A stretch of 64,000 nt of DNA from Glutinoglossum americanum (taxonomy: Eukaryota; Ascomycota; Geoglossomycetes; Geoglossales; Geoglossaceae): positions 62,001 through 126,000 of the forward strand of contig JAGHQL010000028.1 in the NCBI GenBank assembly GCA_020080175.1, written 5' to 3'. The position numbers were made by a program, and so were the translations under genes. Under the pieces are notes generated by a model that was not told where the DNA came from, ran no database searches, and worked only from the letters and a program-made list of their open reading frames with translations. The stretch's first letter is position 1, and each line of letters opens with the position of its first letter. Of this stretch, positions 42,498-53,400 are shown one piece after another.

Positions 42498-43606
42498 TCA
42501 CTCCTCTTCTTCTTCCTCTTCCCCGGCCCCCTCTTCGTCCGCTAACTGGGTACTTCTCTGCTGCGCCCCACTTGTTCTTGCACCACCTTTGCTTCTTCTT
42601 CTTCCCTTCAACCATGCTTCTGTGGTGGTGACCGCTCTCTCACCGACGTAATTCTCCCCCACCCACTCGGCCTTGCATTTCGGACAATTCCTCTCCCTTA
42701 ACGCGCGGAAAAGATTTTGAGTGCATACGTCATGAATACGGACTGCGCATTCGCGCGTCGGACAGCGTTGGCCCTGAGATTTCCACTTAGCAAACGACCA
42801 TAAAAAGAGCGAAAGGACTTACCACCGTGATTAACTCCCTGCAGGCATGACAATTCTTAATCCTCTCCACCCTCTCCTCTTCCTCCTCTCCCTCATCACC
42901 TGGCCCATTGTATGTGGTGACTAGGTACTGTTTCAATTCCATCAGCGCCCTTGGACTGAGTGTAAAGAATCCGTTCCGGCTCCTCTCAAACCACCCCTCT
43001 TCCACAAAGCTTTTCAACGTTCTTTCAGCGTCCGCCATTGTCAACCCCTTCCCGGCGCTGTTCTGCGTCATACCGCCATCCTGCGTGTTGTTTGCCTGCG
43101 ACTCCGATAGATTCTTGTGTAATTTTATAGCCTGCATGTCCGTAATGGCCATAATCTCCTGCCGTGGCGTATTGTAAGTCTCGAACATGGCATCTAGCAG
43201 GCGCTTGAGATAAGAGATCTCATCGGCAGAGTGCATAGTAGCCAATTGTGTCATTGGATCGGATGTGGTATTGACCAACGCCCATATGCGGGTGCGATCA
43301 ACTTGGGATGGCATAGACCGGATTTCTAGGTCGAAGAATGAGATGGCATTGTTGGCAGCAGCAACATATGAGAGCATATCTGCTTCTGTAACATCTTCTT
43401 CAGCCGTTTCAGCGCCTTCTACAAGTAGTGGAAAGTCAGCAGCTGTGAACCTGCGAAAGTGGGTTATCGAGAAAACGCTTGCCGTGGACGGTGAATATTG
43501 CTGCAAGAATCGGCCTAGCTTCTTTGAAATTGAGGGCACCTCTAGCCATGAAAGCCTGGAGAAATGCTCTATTGCTATCGTTATACTGATGTCCATCATC
43601 CGACAT
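42498..43606 (-). CDS. NSE1: Nse1, RING-like subunit of the Smc5-Smc6 complex
   Basis: Nse1 binds Nse3 and Nse4 in the Smc5/6 complex for DNA repair and replication-fork maintenance. Three exons, 43483-43606, 42823-43418 and 42498-42773, give 331 aa. The N-terminus is MSDDGHQYNDSNRAFLQAFM, the family's opening helix, in a different frame from exon 2. Exon 2 has EDVTEADMLSYVAAANNAI and WALVNTTSDPMTQLAT, with winged-helix parts to follow. The C-terminal variant RING spans the exon 2/3 join: CHAC, then GQRCPTREC, IHDVC and NCPKCKAEW. The first intron (43419-43482) starts GC, not GT (CACG/GCAAGC), with branch site CTGAC and acceptor TTGTAG. No GT donor restores the frame. A poly-Glu tail ends the protein. 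Confidence 0.92.
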
Positions 43607-44107
43607 CGTGGGCAGTAAAGGCTATGCTTGAGGTTGGAGCTGATATTTTTAACGCCCCATTTTGCACGTCTTTTTCAGGTTCTCGGGAAGACGCGTTTTA
43701 CGCGTGGTGTGTTCGTATCGTTGATCATCCACGGCTTCATGTCGCAGCCTCACTCTCCAATATATAAAGCTTTTTATTTTCAACCCGAAGCCACCCCTGC
43801 GCCTTCGCTGCAGCCCTCACTAAATCAGGTCTAGGATTACTAGCTGCACCGTCAAGTCCTGAGACGCGTGTTCACATACATCCATTGAGTGGTCCGTAAA
43901 ATACGCACTGGTGACAGAACATACAGAACACATTATCGTAGCCCTGAACGCGCAAAGCTGGTCTCCTGAGATGATTCAACACGACACAACACTAAACGAC
44001 ACCTTCAGATGAAACGAGCCTTGGTTGCTAGTATTCTTCTCCAGGAGCGGTGACAAGAGGAAGAAAAGTAGTAGGGAATCTTATAGCCCAAATCAAATAT
44101 GCCGATT
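43607..44107. promoter_or_regulatory. Divergent promoter region (NSE1 / GOT1)
   Basis: 501 bp between start codons of divergent genes. TATATAAA at 43761-43768 is the clearest TATA-like sequence in the region, 155 bp from the NSE1 ATG. Which gene uses it cannot be told. Confidence 0.45.
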
Positions 44108-44789
44108 ATGTGGCTTTCAGATGCGCAAAGTGAGTTCCTCCCATGTACTTGCATTCTAACCGCAAGAGCTCCTGTGTGAATGAGGACTGATGAGGGCATT
44201 GGTTTGTTTTCGTCTTAGAGATCGGAGTAGCCTTCTGCTCAGGTGGTAGGTACGGCTCTTGTAGCTACACATAGGTCGAAAAGTGCTCAAGGTCTAACTA
44301 CATTGCCTAACACAAAGGGGGCTTCTTCCTGATCGGAGGCGTGATAATGTTTTTTGATAGGGCAATGTGAGGATCCCTCCCCCCTTAGCATTGCTTACCA
44401 CTAATGCACGCTCCCGCCCACAGGCTCGCAATGGGAAACGTAGGTTTTCCAAAGACTTTCATAACCCAATTTCTCACATCCTACCGCCACAGATTCTCTT
44501 CCTCATCGGGCTAACTCTAATAATCGGTCCAACTAAAACGGCACTCTTCTTCGCCCGCCGTCAGAAGCTTAAGGGTACTGCCGCCTTCACCAGTGGGATC
44601 CTACTCATCCTTTTACGTTGGCCCCTCATCGGCTTCCTGGTCGAGCTATATGGTATCTTCATCCTTTTTGGAGATTTCCTGGGTACGATTGGTGGATTTG
44701 CGAGGAATCTTCCAGTGATCGGACCTTACATTGCCAATGGATTGGAAAGGGTGGGCGGGGCAAGGAGGAATGCGGAATTACCTGTGTGA
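44108..44789 (+). CDS. GOT1: Got1, Golgi transport tetraspan membrane protein
   Basis: Got1 is a small four-span membrane protein of COPII vesicles and early Golgi. Five exons, 44108-44129, 44219-44245, 44318-44366, 44424-44439 and 44493-44789, give 136 aa (yeast 138). The N-terminus is MWLSDAQKIGVAFCSGG; an ATG three codons earlier (44099, MPI) is possible. The four spans are IGVAFCSGGGFFLIGGVIM, ILFLIGLTLIIGPTK, GILLILLRWPLIGFLVELY and YGIFILFGDFLGTI, ending in NLPVIGPYIANG. Four of the five exons are under 50 nt, and exon 4 is a 16-nt microexon encoding MLAMGN across its joins. A frame starting at 44367 with an unrelated N-terminus is the trap here. Confidence 0.94.
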
Positions 44790-45234
44790 AGAGGGGGGTC
44801 TTGGTGGTTTAGATGGACACCTGTGAGATATTAAAAGTGCTGATAAATGGCGCACCACACGCATCATCCTATGCTGTTCTGAGCGGGCGTTTTGATCACC
44901 TCATGTGGCGCGACGACTTGAAGTTTGTTTCGTTACCCCTACTGCATGATTTTGCGAAAGACTGCGTTCACTAGAGCCACTAAAAGCATTGATCTGAGAA
45001 GAAAAAAAAAACACCTGCACTCTTGCCATACCCACCAAAGTGGAATGGGTGGAAAATGCGGGTGTTGAATTTTGACACATGAAAATTGTGAGGTGGCCCT
45101 CGTTGTCCAGCGCGTCCCCTCTAATCACCCCGGTTCCTTTCACCATACGGAAGAAAAGATATGCCTAGCCTATGCAACACCAAGTTGACGGAAACGTATG
45201 GTAATGATGTGAGGAAATTTCTTGCATCTGGTAC
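44790..45234. other. Intergenic between convergent GOT1 and profilin
   Basis: 445 bp with the 3' regions of both genes. An A-run lies at 45001-45011. No gene or RNA was recognised. Confidence 0.6.
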
Positions 45235-45969
45235 TTAGTAACCGACGCTGATCAGGTAGTCGGCGAGCTGCTCAACAGTGTTGGCTGCCTCACCAGGTTG
45301 CACAGTCTCGGGATAATGGGACACGAGGATCGCTTGGTTGGTTTTTACGATGCAGATACCTTCCTTTCCCTAAGGTGCAACGGTTTGCATGAGTAGAAAA
45401 GAGGTGCATACGGTTGGAGCGTACCTTTCGTCCATATAGACTCCGATCTTCAGCCTTCAAGACAACGTATCTCTCGCCTCCCACATGTAGGCCATCACTC
45501 TGGACTTTACCAGGATCCTTGTAGGCTGTGATCACCTCTTTGATTTCTGCCGGAGACACCTATTATGGATGTGAGCTTCTTGTGACTCATTGACCAGAAA
45601 GTTGGAGATGGCGGGATCCAGGTCCAGTAGGGTACGATTGTAAGAGTTGAGTGACACTTTTTGGCGGCAGAGAAGATTGTGAAAGCTAATAGACGGGTCA
45701 ACACGTAACACGCACCGTAAAACCTGGTGAGCACGCCCAAACACTAGTGCCCTCTGTGTTGAAGATGGCGGCTCTGTCCAGTTTACCGGTGCCGACGAGG
45801 CTGGGACGCGGTTAGACCGCGTCGATCATATGAACAGACGGGTGAAGAATCGAAAGGATTACCTGGTATCAACGTACGCTTGTCACGTCGGACAGGAATC
45901 AGCATGATACCGAGTCGAGGGCGGAACGCAAACAAGGGTCCCCGCGACCGACTTACCTTGCCAGGACAT
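45235..45969 (-). CDS. PFY1: Profilin
   Basis: Profilin binds monomeric actin, polyproline (formins) and phosphoinositides. Five exons, 5' to 3': 45957-45969 (13 nt), 45863-45878 (16 nt), 45716-45800, 45425-45559 and 45235-45369, giving 127 aa. The start [17 protein letters not shown] holds the N-terminal aromatic residues for polyproline. [20 protein letters not shown] and [20 protein letters not shown] are typical, and the end [17 protein letters not shown] matches fungal profilins. All joins are GT-AG and in phase. The exon layout (ATG in a 13-nt exon, followed by a 16-nt one) is unusual, and both small exons would be missed by naive annotation. The 156-nt third intron is the longest in the gene. 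Confidence 0.95.
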
Positions 45970-47817
45970 GACGGAAGTGAAGTTGCCGAGGATGAAGATG
46001 CCGTAGTATGGAGAAGAGCAGGAAAATATGGTCGACAGTCAAGATAGTATAACGTGAAGCACTTGTGGGTCTTAAGGAGGCGGTGAAGGATCAAGTAGCG
46101 ATAAAAGGAAGTGAGTGTGGTAACTGGCAGATGAGCAACAAGAAAGGCCCCGCCCGAAGGAGAAGAAGATTTTATCCTTAGTGGGGGATAAAAACATACG
46201 TCAGGTAAGCGGTGGGGCAGCACCAAAAGAGTAACCCTGCATACATGACAATACACACAACGGAGACATGCGTTCGCATCGCCTGTCAGGGCCCATCGCA
46301 GGCCTCCCTCTTTCGATCGATCGAGACTGGTGCAGAGCACCAGTAACTTGTTCCTGGACAAAATCCCGGAGGGAGACTTGCATCGGGCGCAAGAGACAGC
46401 AAAGCTCCTGCTGCTTGCTCCGGCGACGGGCACGTCTGCGAAGACAAAGCCGTTTTTTCTTTCTTACGCCCGGTTCCAGCTTCCTACTTGAGTAGGTTTT
46501 CCATCGCAGCTCCGTCGCACGCATGCAGACGTCGACTGCTGGAAGATGAGAGATACGAGGGTATTTTACTGCTGATCAAATCACAGCGGGTCCAGCGGGC
46601 CCAGCGGGTCCAGCGAATCTGCAATCTCCCGACGGTTTTCTTGAACCTCCAGGATCAGCTTTTTTAATCACGCTCCATCACCAATCTCTCTTCTGAACAC
46701 TGCGACTCGCAAAAGGGGATGCGCGCGATCTCAAATTTCGGAAAGTCAGAGTGCGAATCACGATAGCCGGGTGACCTTCTCAGCCTTACGGTTCGGCCTT
46801 TGACTCTTCATTGGGGATGGCGTGAGATTACACCGAAGAAGGATCGGCCGTATATCCACCAGAGCACCTCATCCTATGTATGTGCGTGGTACCGCGTATT
46901 CTGCACGTCGACTCCGGTGGTGTGGCGCTTAATGTGGAGAAATGAGGTAGGGCATATACGACTCTGGAGAGTGAGGGTTCATCGTAATATCGCGTGTAGT
47001 GCTCCCCATTCGTCTGTTCCGACTACTCGCAATTCCGCAGTGTGCTATTATGTCGTTGTCGGGGAGACGTCGCGCAACACGAAACACCCCCGGCGTCAAA
47101 ACCCCCAGTGTTCTTGCCCTGATATGCGCTAAATGCACCGATAGGGTACATACAGTCTGACTCCATATCCCATCCCACCTGTTCCGTGTATAGACTCTAT
47201 ACGCCATCTTGGCCTCGGCCCCCATGCATCGATCCACGCCTGCCCTCGAGAACATTGCTCCGGACCCTGCAATTACTGGCCGTTATGGCCCATTGCTTAC
47301 CCCCCCCATGGCCCATGACAACCGTGCGCTCTTCTCTTTTTTCAACGAATCGAAATACGTGCAGTTCTGTGCGGTGCCGTGGCATTACCTTCTCTCCGGC
47401 TTCTGGAACTCACTGTTTTCCCTACTGCCTTGGGATCCCTGTTTGACGCGCAAAGCTTTATTTGACTAATTCTACTTGGATACGATGCACTCTCTAATTT
47501 GTTAATTTGTTCCATATGTACTACGCATGTCCCTTTCATCTGCTCTTGTTGGGAAAACGTATATGTACTCACGGCACGCTACACTGCGCCCGACAGTCAG
47601 ATTCTGTGTCGATGAGCCTCGACGATCCCCCCCGTATCACATTTCATAATTACCTCCACTATACATACCAACGCACATACGTACCAACAGCATCGCTTGG
47701 CATGAACTACAGGTTCATCTAAGGCAATTGCTCAATGACACTTTGCACAATCTCTGAGTGACCCCTTCATACAATTAATTCCTCGTTTACCCTCCGTCTC
47801 CGCCGCATCCAGGCACG
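45970..47817. other. Long intergenic region between divergent genes
   Basis: 1.85 kb, the longest gene-free stretch after 10 kb. It contains three tandem copies of a 9-bp unit AGCGGGTCC (46585-46611, the middle copy AGCGGGCCC). Overlapping short frames on both strands carry no recognised domain. It should hold both promoters and, for profilin, a likely long 5' leader. Confidence 0.5.
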
Positions 47818-49736
47818 ATGGTGAGACCTCTGGGAAGGTCCAAGTCTTTCCGTGAGAGGGGATGGGGGGCCGCCTCTGCAACAGATTTGAGAGAATTAAA
47901 AGAATTAACACAAGACTCTATCGCACATCCGCAGCCTCGCGTGGTATTCGACACTGGTGGTAAAACTCTTTACGTTTCTGACGACCAAACCATGGGCACG
48001 CGGCGTTCACGTTCCCGCTCCACAGAGGAAACCGATAGGCCCAGCACTTCGAGCGGGGTAACTAAACGGGATAGGGCCATTGGCCTCCCTGCCAATCCGC
48101 ACCCCCTCCGTCAGTCCCCGCCGTCTGCGGTGCCTGCGGCCGAGCCTCCTATGCCTTCCTACCTACCACCAGATCCGCCTTCAGAACCAGAAAGGGATCC
48201 AGAAAGGGACCCAGAAAACGAGCCAGAACAAGAACCAGAACGAGAACCAGAACAAGAATCAGAAATCACCTCGATAGGGATGGCCCTCGGTAGTCCGCGA
48301 GCGGATAGACCGCCGGTCGTGCAACTGCCATACGGTGGCAGTGACGGTTTTTCGACCTACTCGTCGTCGACAATGGGTACAGAGGTATTGCAGGGGAAAA
48401 ATTACCAATTCAAGGCACCAACACGTCAAAAAAGCACCAGCAAGTGGAAGCTATTTGGAGGTATGTTCGGCAAGAAGGCACCAGCGACGGGTTCGCGGTC
48501 CAGGTCGCCACTCTACCAGCTTGCACAAGCGTCAGAATCACCAACTCCCGGTACGGTTCAGCAGGAATACGATGTCCACACTCGGCCGCCGCCACCAGCG
48601 AAGGATTTCGGGTCAGTGGAGAAGGTACAGAGAGCCAAAAGCGTTCGCCATGCAGGCCAAAAGAAGCTGGTAAAGTCTCCATCGAAGGCAACGCTGAGAA
48701 GCCAAACCCTAGAGCCGCAGACTTCATGGCCGAGGACTGCAGGGCCACATCTTGAGAGCAGCCCGGTGATTGATGTGGACATACCGAGCATAGAGATGGA
48801 GAGATACAGCGTTATGTTTGGTAGCCTGCTCAAGCCTCGAAACTCATCGCTCCTTGCGAGACGACAAGTTACGCTGGAAAAGTTGAAAGACATCGACGGA
48901 TCGGTCAAAAAGGTACCGGAGACAACTGGGATTCTTTCTCGTAAAGTGACCTAACTCTCTATATAGGAAAGAAATCTTCCCTACATCGCCGACGTGGAGC
49001 CACCAACACCTGGACGGTCAACTGGGCGCAGCTCGTTCTCCATCTTCCCCGCGAGCCCGCTCTCCTCTAATCGCGACGCCCCTCCGACAACCCCGCGCAT
49101 CCAGCTCCAAAGTCAACTTCACAGATCCAACACCACGCCTAGCTCCCTCTCACCTAGTCGTCTCGCCTTCGACCATACTCAGCGGCCTCCTGATAGCGGG
49201 ATCGTTCTCATGGTGCATAGCCCCGCGCGGGACAATGCTCCAAGGTACCCCACGCATTGGACTCCGTACAAAGCACGGATGGCATCTCTTGAGCCCCCAC
49301 ACGGAAGTCCCATCGGTAAGGAGAGCGGGGTAAAGAATCATGCGCACGCACCAAGTTCGAAACGCGAAGCGGAGGACCATCTTTTTGAAACCATCGCAGA
49401 GGGACTTTCCTCAAAGCCCCCAGCCGCGAGGGACACGTATACCCACCGCTCTCAGACCTCAAATGTTTCAATCGAAGAGGGTGCGTCCTCCCGGATCTCC
49501 CCCGAACACAAGCTCTGAGTCCAAACTAACCTCCCCACGCGTGTGCAGAGGCGTGGATGAAAGACGCAGTCGAAGTCTCGATCGCGCGACAGATCTCACG
49601 ATCGCGATCCCAGCGCCGAATGCTCCTCCCCATCGTCTCGGACTCGGAACGCCTGGTTCAGCGAGCGAAGCTCAAGCCGGTGCTGGTGGACGTGCCGGCG
49701 AGGATGTCGCATTTGGTTGAGTACGAGAACGCATAG
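47818..49736 (+). CDS. Large disordered fungal protein, function unknown
   Basis: Three exons, 47818-48912, 48967-49480 and 49549-49736, give 598 aa. The protein is mostly Ser/Pro/Arg-rich and looks disordered. It has a phosphorylation-like Arg/Ser patch (GTRRSRSRSTEETDRPS), a Glu-Pro repeat (EPERDPERDPENEPEQEPE, about residues 123-148), a basic aromatic block (TSKWKLFGGMFGKKAP) and a helix VMFGSLLKPRNSSLLARRQV. The last exon reads EAWMKDAVEVSIARQISRSR and then LLPIVSDSERLVQRAKLKPV, which looks conserved, so the last intron is favoured over reading on to the stop at 49518. I recognise no named domain. The phospho-motifs suggest a signalling or cell-cortex protein, but this is a guess. Confidence 0.75.
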
Positions 49737-50496
49737 GCTAGGCGCATGAAAGAAGCCCTTTTGCCGTTTCGGGTTTTATTGTTTTTTGTTTTTCTCCGAA
49801 CCCCCTTATTTTTTATTGCGGGTTGCGTCATCGGCTGGGCATTTGCGGCATCCGGCTAGACCTGGGGCTAAAACCGGAGCTGATCGGTATTGCTTATTTA
49901 GCGTGCATTTCGGTCTTTACTTTTTTCCGAATTTTCGAACGCATCTTTATTTTTTCCTCTCTCTCTCTCCATTCAAGGGGTCCATCGTTTGCTGGAGAAA
50001 AAAGTCTGCTGTGTTGCTCGAGTCTTATCACCCTCCGTTTCCTTGGTTTTTACTCTCATCTGCATTGCCTGCAGCCAACATATCGTCTCCAAGCACATAT
50101 TGAAACTGGAGATCTATTTTGCTTTCCCTCTTCGTATTTTCTGTTCTTTCTTTCTTCCTTTTCTTCCTGGTGAGGAAAACACAACTAGAGGGACGGTGGG
50201 CAGAGGGGGGGGGGTGGTTATAGGCTGATGCATGAACGTAGAATGACAGTGCTTTTGAAATGCTTAGTCGACCTCCTTGGCCCTATACAGAGAGGCGTGA
50301 AGTTAGGATTCTCCTGCAGTGATTAGAAGGGCTTAGGCTTTCCTCCAAGGCGTGGAAGTGAGACTGGCTTTCTTATGCTGACCTGACCGAGGCGCTGGTA
50401 CGGTTCTCAGACGCGTTACTTCTTGCGCTTTTTGAGTCTGATGAGTGAATGGAGTATATTCCTTGGTCATCTAAACTGGTGATCTAGTCTATCTCG
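49737..50496. other. Intergenic, no gene seen
   Basis: 760 bp between convergent 3' ends. T-rich runs (49777-49795, 49930-49975) and a G-run at 50206-50213 are present. Overlapping short frames are not credible. Confidence 0.55.
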
Positions 50497-53400
50497 TCAC
50501 GGCGCTGAGCTCTTGGATGGACCGCCACCCTTATCCATATCGTCAAACCCCTTAGGAGGTGCAGGCACCTCAACACCATCAACCCTAAACACCATACTAA
50601 TATAAGCATCGCTAACCACTAACGCACTAACCACCCTCTTCTCCCCACTCTCTGGCAACTTCAGCGCACAATTCGCTCTCGGCTTCTCGCCACCGCCCCT
50701 CATTCCTCGGGTTTGACCAGTTGCCGCGGCATTGGTATTAGGATCCCAACCCACGCGCTTCAGCGCGATAATCTCGTCCTTTCCCTCATCACCAACAATG
50801 GTGAACCAGCCCTCCGTCTGGGGTTTCGGGAAACGTGGGGCATAGATTCGGAAGGCGGGGTTGGGTGTAGGAAGGTTTTGCCGAGTGAGAGTTAGAGAGA
50901 GGGAGAGGGCAGTGGTGACGGGTGTGGAGAGGGATAAGTACGGAAGCATAGAGGCGGCGTGAGTGAATTGTCGTTTTAGGGCTTGAGGGACTTTGACTTG
51001 TTCCATTGCAATCGCGAGCTCGCTATTCGAGAGCCTGCCTATTTCTGCCGCGGTGGCGGGGGGCGACTTAAGTTTCTCGATGCGGTGGTGCTCTCGGGCG
51101 ACTTCGACACCTGGAAGGATTGATAGGGGGCCGTCGTGGGGCCATCGGGCGGATTTCACGCATTGGAGGAGGGTTATCATCATTATACAGCTAGAGAGGT
51201 AGCCGAGTTCGGTCAGGACGTCGATGGAGGCCTTGATAGGGGGTAAGTAAGCTAGTTTCACCAAGGGGAAACAACCAGACGTGAAGTTTACCTGCAGAAT
51301 ACGGATGCTTTGGTCGAGGACCTATAGGGAATCACTTAGAGTTCCGGCCCAGTTCGTAATATCATTTGGGGCAACTTACGGAGTTTTGGTCTGTAACATA
51401 GTCTGAGATTGGAAGATCGATTCGCGACATATACGCTTGGAGTAGGAGGAACGCCTTCACATGTGGGTCCCACATCGGAAGCCCGAGCATATCAGCCTTT
51501 AGGGGGAGATTGTTGGAGAGCTCGATGTTTATGAGGTCCTCATTATGCCGTACGGGAAGTTCTAATGGAATTTAACGATAACGGCTTCACGATCGGTCGG
51601 GATGAAGGTCTTTCTTACCATCGTACTCAGACGCGCAACACATCCAGGACAGACAGTCCTCGAAAGTAGCATTCCTCTTCGCATGGCGAACCAGATGTCG
51701 AATAGTTTTGTGTGACTGGATAGATTAGTATTCCTTTAGGTCAGCTAGTGGGTGGATATTACATACTAGGTAGTAGTAACTAGCAATCTTCCCCAAAGGC
51801 GTAGAATTCACATCACCATTTGAAAAAGTAGTAACACATCTGGATTCCGCCAGCTCACTCAACGACCTATCCACCAATTCCACCATATACTCATTTGCCA
51901 CTGCTTGTGCAGCAGTGGTGTTATGCTCCTCCGCAGATATCTCTAGGCCGTAGTAGGAAGGGTTCTTGTGTAATCGACGGAAGAAGAACGTCCAGGTCAA
52001 GTAATCGAGGGCATCTTGTTTTGTCGTAATGGTTCCTGCGGAGACTTCTGCACCCAAATGGTCATCAAGCACATTGTGCAATGATGATTCAACTGGGAAG
52101 CCAGTATGCAAGAAATACTTATAGAACGACTTCTTCGCGTCCTGGGTAAATATTTTTGCAATGCCCGAGGTATCAAACTGCGGCCGGCCGGCTCGCCCGA
52201 GCATTTGTAGGACATCTGTCAAGTCCATATCTTTATAGCCCTCGATTTTGGCATCGAAGAACTGAGTCCCCTTGACAACGACCAAATGAGCGGGAAGATT
52301 GACACCCCAAGCAAGTGTGCTTGTGGCGACTAGGATCTGGATCTTATTGTTTGCAAATAACTCTTCTGTTAATGCCCTATCTGACTCGACTAGACCTGCA
52401 TGATGAAGGCCAATTCCAAAGTTTAAGGCCTCCCTTAAGCTCTGGTCATTCACTCTTGTGAGGTTCAGCTGAAGGTCTTCTTCTGACATCCTGACGAAGC
52501 GGCGTGGGTTATCTTCCATCCCGCAAAAATTTATCAGGTCCTTTGCCGTCAGACGAGTCTGTCGTCTTGAGGCAACAAAAACGATAACAGGTTTCTCGGG
52601 GGAATGAGTTTTGATAGCCAAGAAGGTCGGGCGATTCATTGATTGCATCAGTGGGCAGAATCCTCGTTGTTCCGGAAATCCGTCGATATATATCTCGAGA
52701 GGGACAGGCCGAACGGAGTGGCGGAAGTTAAAAAGCCCTTCCTTTACTCCCAACCAATTTCCTAGATCCATTGCATTCGCACAAGCGGTTGACATCCCAA
52801 CGAGTCGGACAGAGTTTTTAGATTGCGATGCGATGTAGTTCATTCTAGAGACGATAATCTCAAGAATTGGACCGCGGTCACCCCCTAGTAGATGGATTTC
52901 ATCGATGATAACCAAACTGACTTGTCTAACATATCCCCTTGTCTGCCAGCTACGGCTGATGCCATCCCACTTCTCTGGTGTAGTGATTATGATATCTGCA
53001 TGTCGAATTGTCCGAGTATCGGGTGTGTTGTCACCTGTGAGTTCGACAAGTTTAAGGCCCATTTGCCGTGTCAGACGAGTCCGCCAATCTTGCACTCGTT
53101 CCCGAACTAAAGCCTTCATGGGCGCGATATAAACGACCTTCGAACCAGGTTTCTCACGGAACGCCCACCACATAGCTAACTCTGCGGCCACCGTTTTCCC
53201 GCTGCCAGTAGGTGAACCCAGCAGAACGTTTGCCGGTGTGTGGTATAGGCAGTGGAAAATCTGCGTCTGCATCGGGTTGAAGAATTTGAACCTCTTGCCA
53301 TATATCTCCTCCAAAATGGGGTCTTTCAGTGCGGAAATAGGAAGCGGTTGTAGGTTCAAAAGATCAGTATAGACACTCTCTGTATCGGGCCGAATGAGAT

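Noticed and set aside
43484-43599. Start of NSE1 at the ATG at 43599 in the frame of the long exon
   Set aside because: The ATG at 43606 in a different frame gives the conserved opening helix (YNDSNRAFLQAFMARG), and the GC-AG intron joins it in phase.
44367-44492. Upstream extension of the GOT1 last-exon frame as an alternative start
   Set aside because: The residues are Pro/Arg-rich and unlike any Got1. The spliced five-exon model restores the family's first membrane span exactly.
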